From: Paludibacter sp.
GTDB lineage: Bacteria; Bacteroidota; Bacteroidia; Bacteroidales; Paludibacteraceae
Length of the DNA stretch: 5,917 nucleotides
Reading direction: 5' to 3'
NCBI GenBank assembly: GCA_031284665.1
Contig: JAITXR010000194.1
Span: 1 to 5,917, forward strand
Under the pieces are notes generated by a model. The model was given only the letters and a program-made list of their open reading frames with translations, was not told the origin of the DNA and made no database searches. The position numbers and the translations under genes are program-made. Positions 5,900-5,917 of this stretch are shown here, piece by piece; position 1 is the first letter of the stretch; every line of letters begins with the position of its first letter.

Positions 5900-5917
5900 T
5901 GATTAGTGATTAATGGG
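5900..5917. repeat. Start of a 7-bp repeat (TGATTAG/TGATTAA) at the window edge
   Basis: TGATTAG (5900-5906) is followed directly by TGATTAA (5907-5913) and the sequence then runs off the window. It resembles, in unit length but not in sequence, the array at 4544-4662 on the other side of the glycosyltransferase gene. With two copies only, it could be chance. Confidence 0.3.

Overview
The window reads as chromosomal DNA of a low-GC member of the Bacteroidota, probably Bacteroidales or an uncultured relative. Three things point there. The first gene encodes a modular surface protein with Cys-paired 'GCDSI' repeats and a C-terminal domain resembling a type IX secretion (T9SS) sorting signal. 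Start codons lack Shine-Dalgarno sequences and sit in A/T-rich leaders. The only recognisable promoter-like motif has the Bacteroidota form TAnnTTTG. No taxon was confirmed by a search.

Layout: (1) Positions 1-2279, plus strand: the 3' portion of a large secreted cell-surface protein gene whose start lies outside the window. It carries an incomplete GCDSI repeat, a DNRLRE-like beta-sandwich domain, a PKD-like stretch, three more 51-residue repeats, a conserved pre-C-terminal module and a T9SS-like domain. (2) Positions 2280-2312: a 33-bp gap between convergent genes. (3) Positions 2313-4442, minus strand: a complete ribonuclease R gene (rnr). (4) Positions 4443-4663: a 221-bp non-coding interval made almost entirely of short-period repeats. 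Next to the rnr start is an imperfect inverted repeat whose arms are each built from ~9-bp units. Beyond it is a ~119-bp array with a 7-bp period. (5) Positions 4664-5806, minus strand: a membrane-anchored family 2 glycosyltransferase-like protein whose acidic active-site motifs look eroded. The reading frame is open up to an ATG at 5899, but the start at 5806 is more likely. (6) Positions 5807-5917: the glycosyltransferase leader, with TTTGCAAA palindromes, a candidate promoter element and, at the window edge, two copies of another 7-bp repeat.

The three genes do not form an obvious pathway. rnr and the glycosyltransferase gene share a strand but are separated by the repeat-rich spacer, so co-transcription is uncertain. 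I see no CRISPR array, tRNA, rRNA, transposase or phage gene. The items most worth a second look are the motif-poor glycosyltransferase and the composite repeat spacer immediately upstream of rnr.
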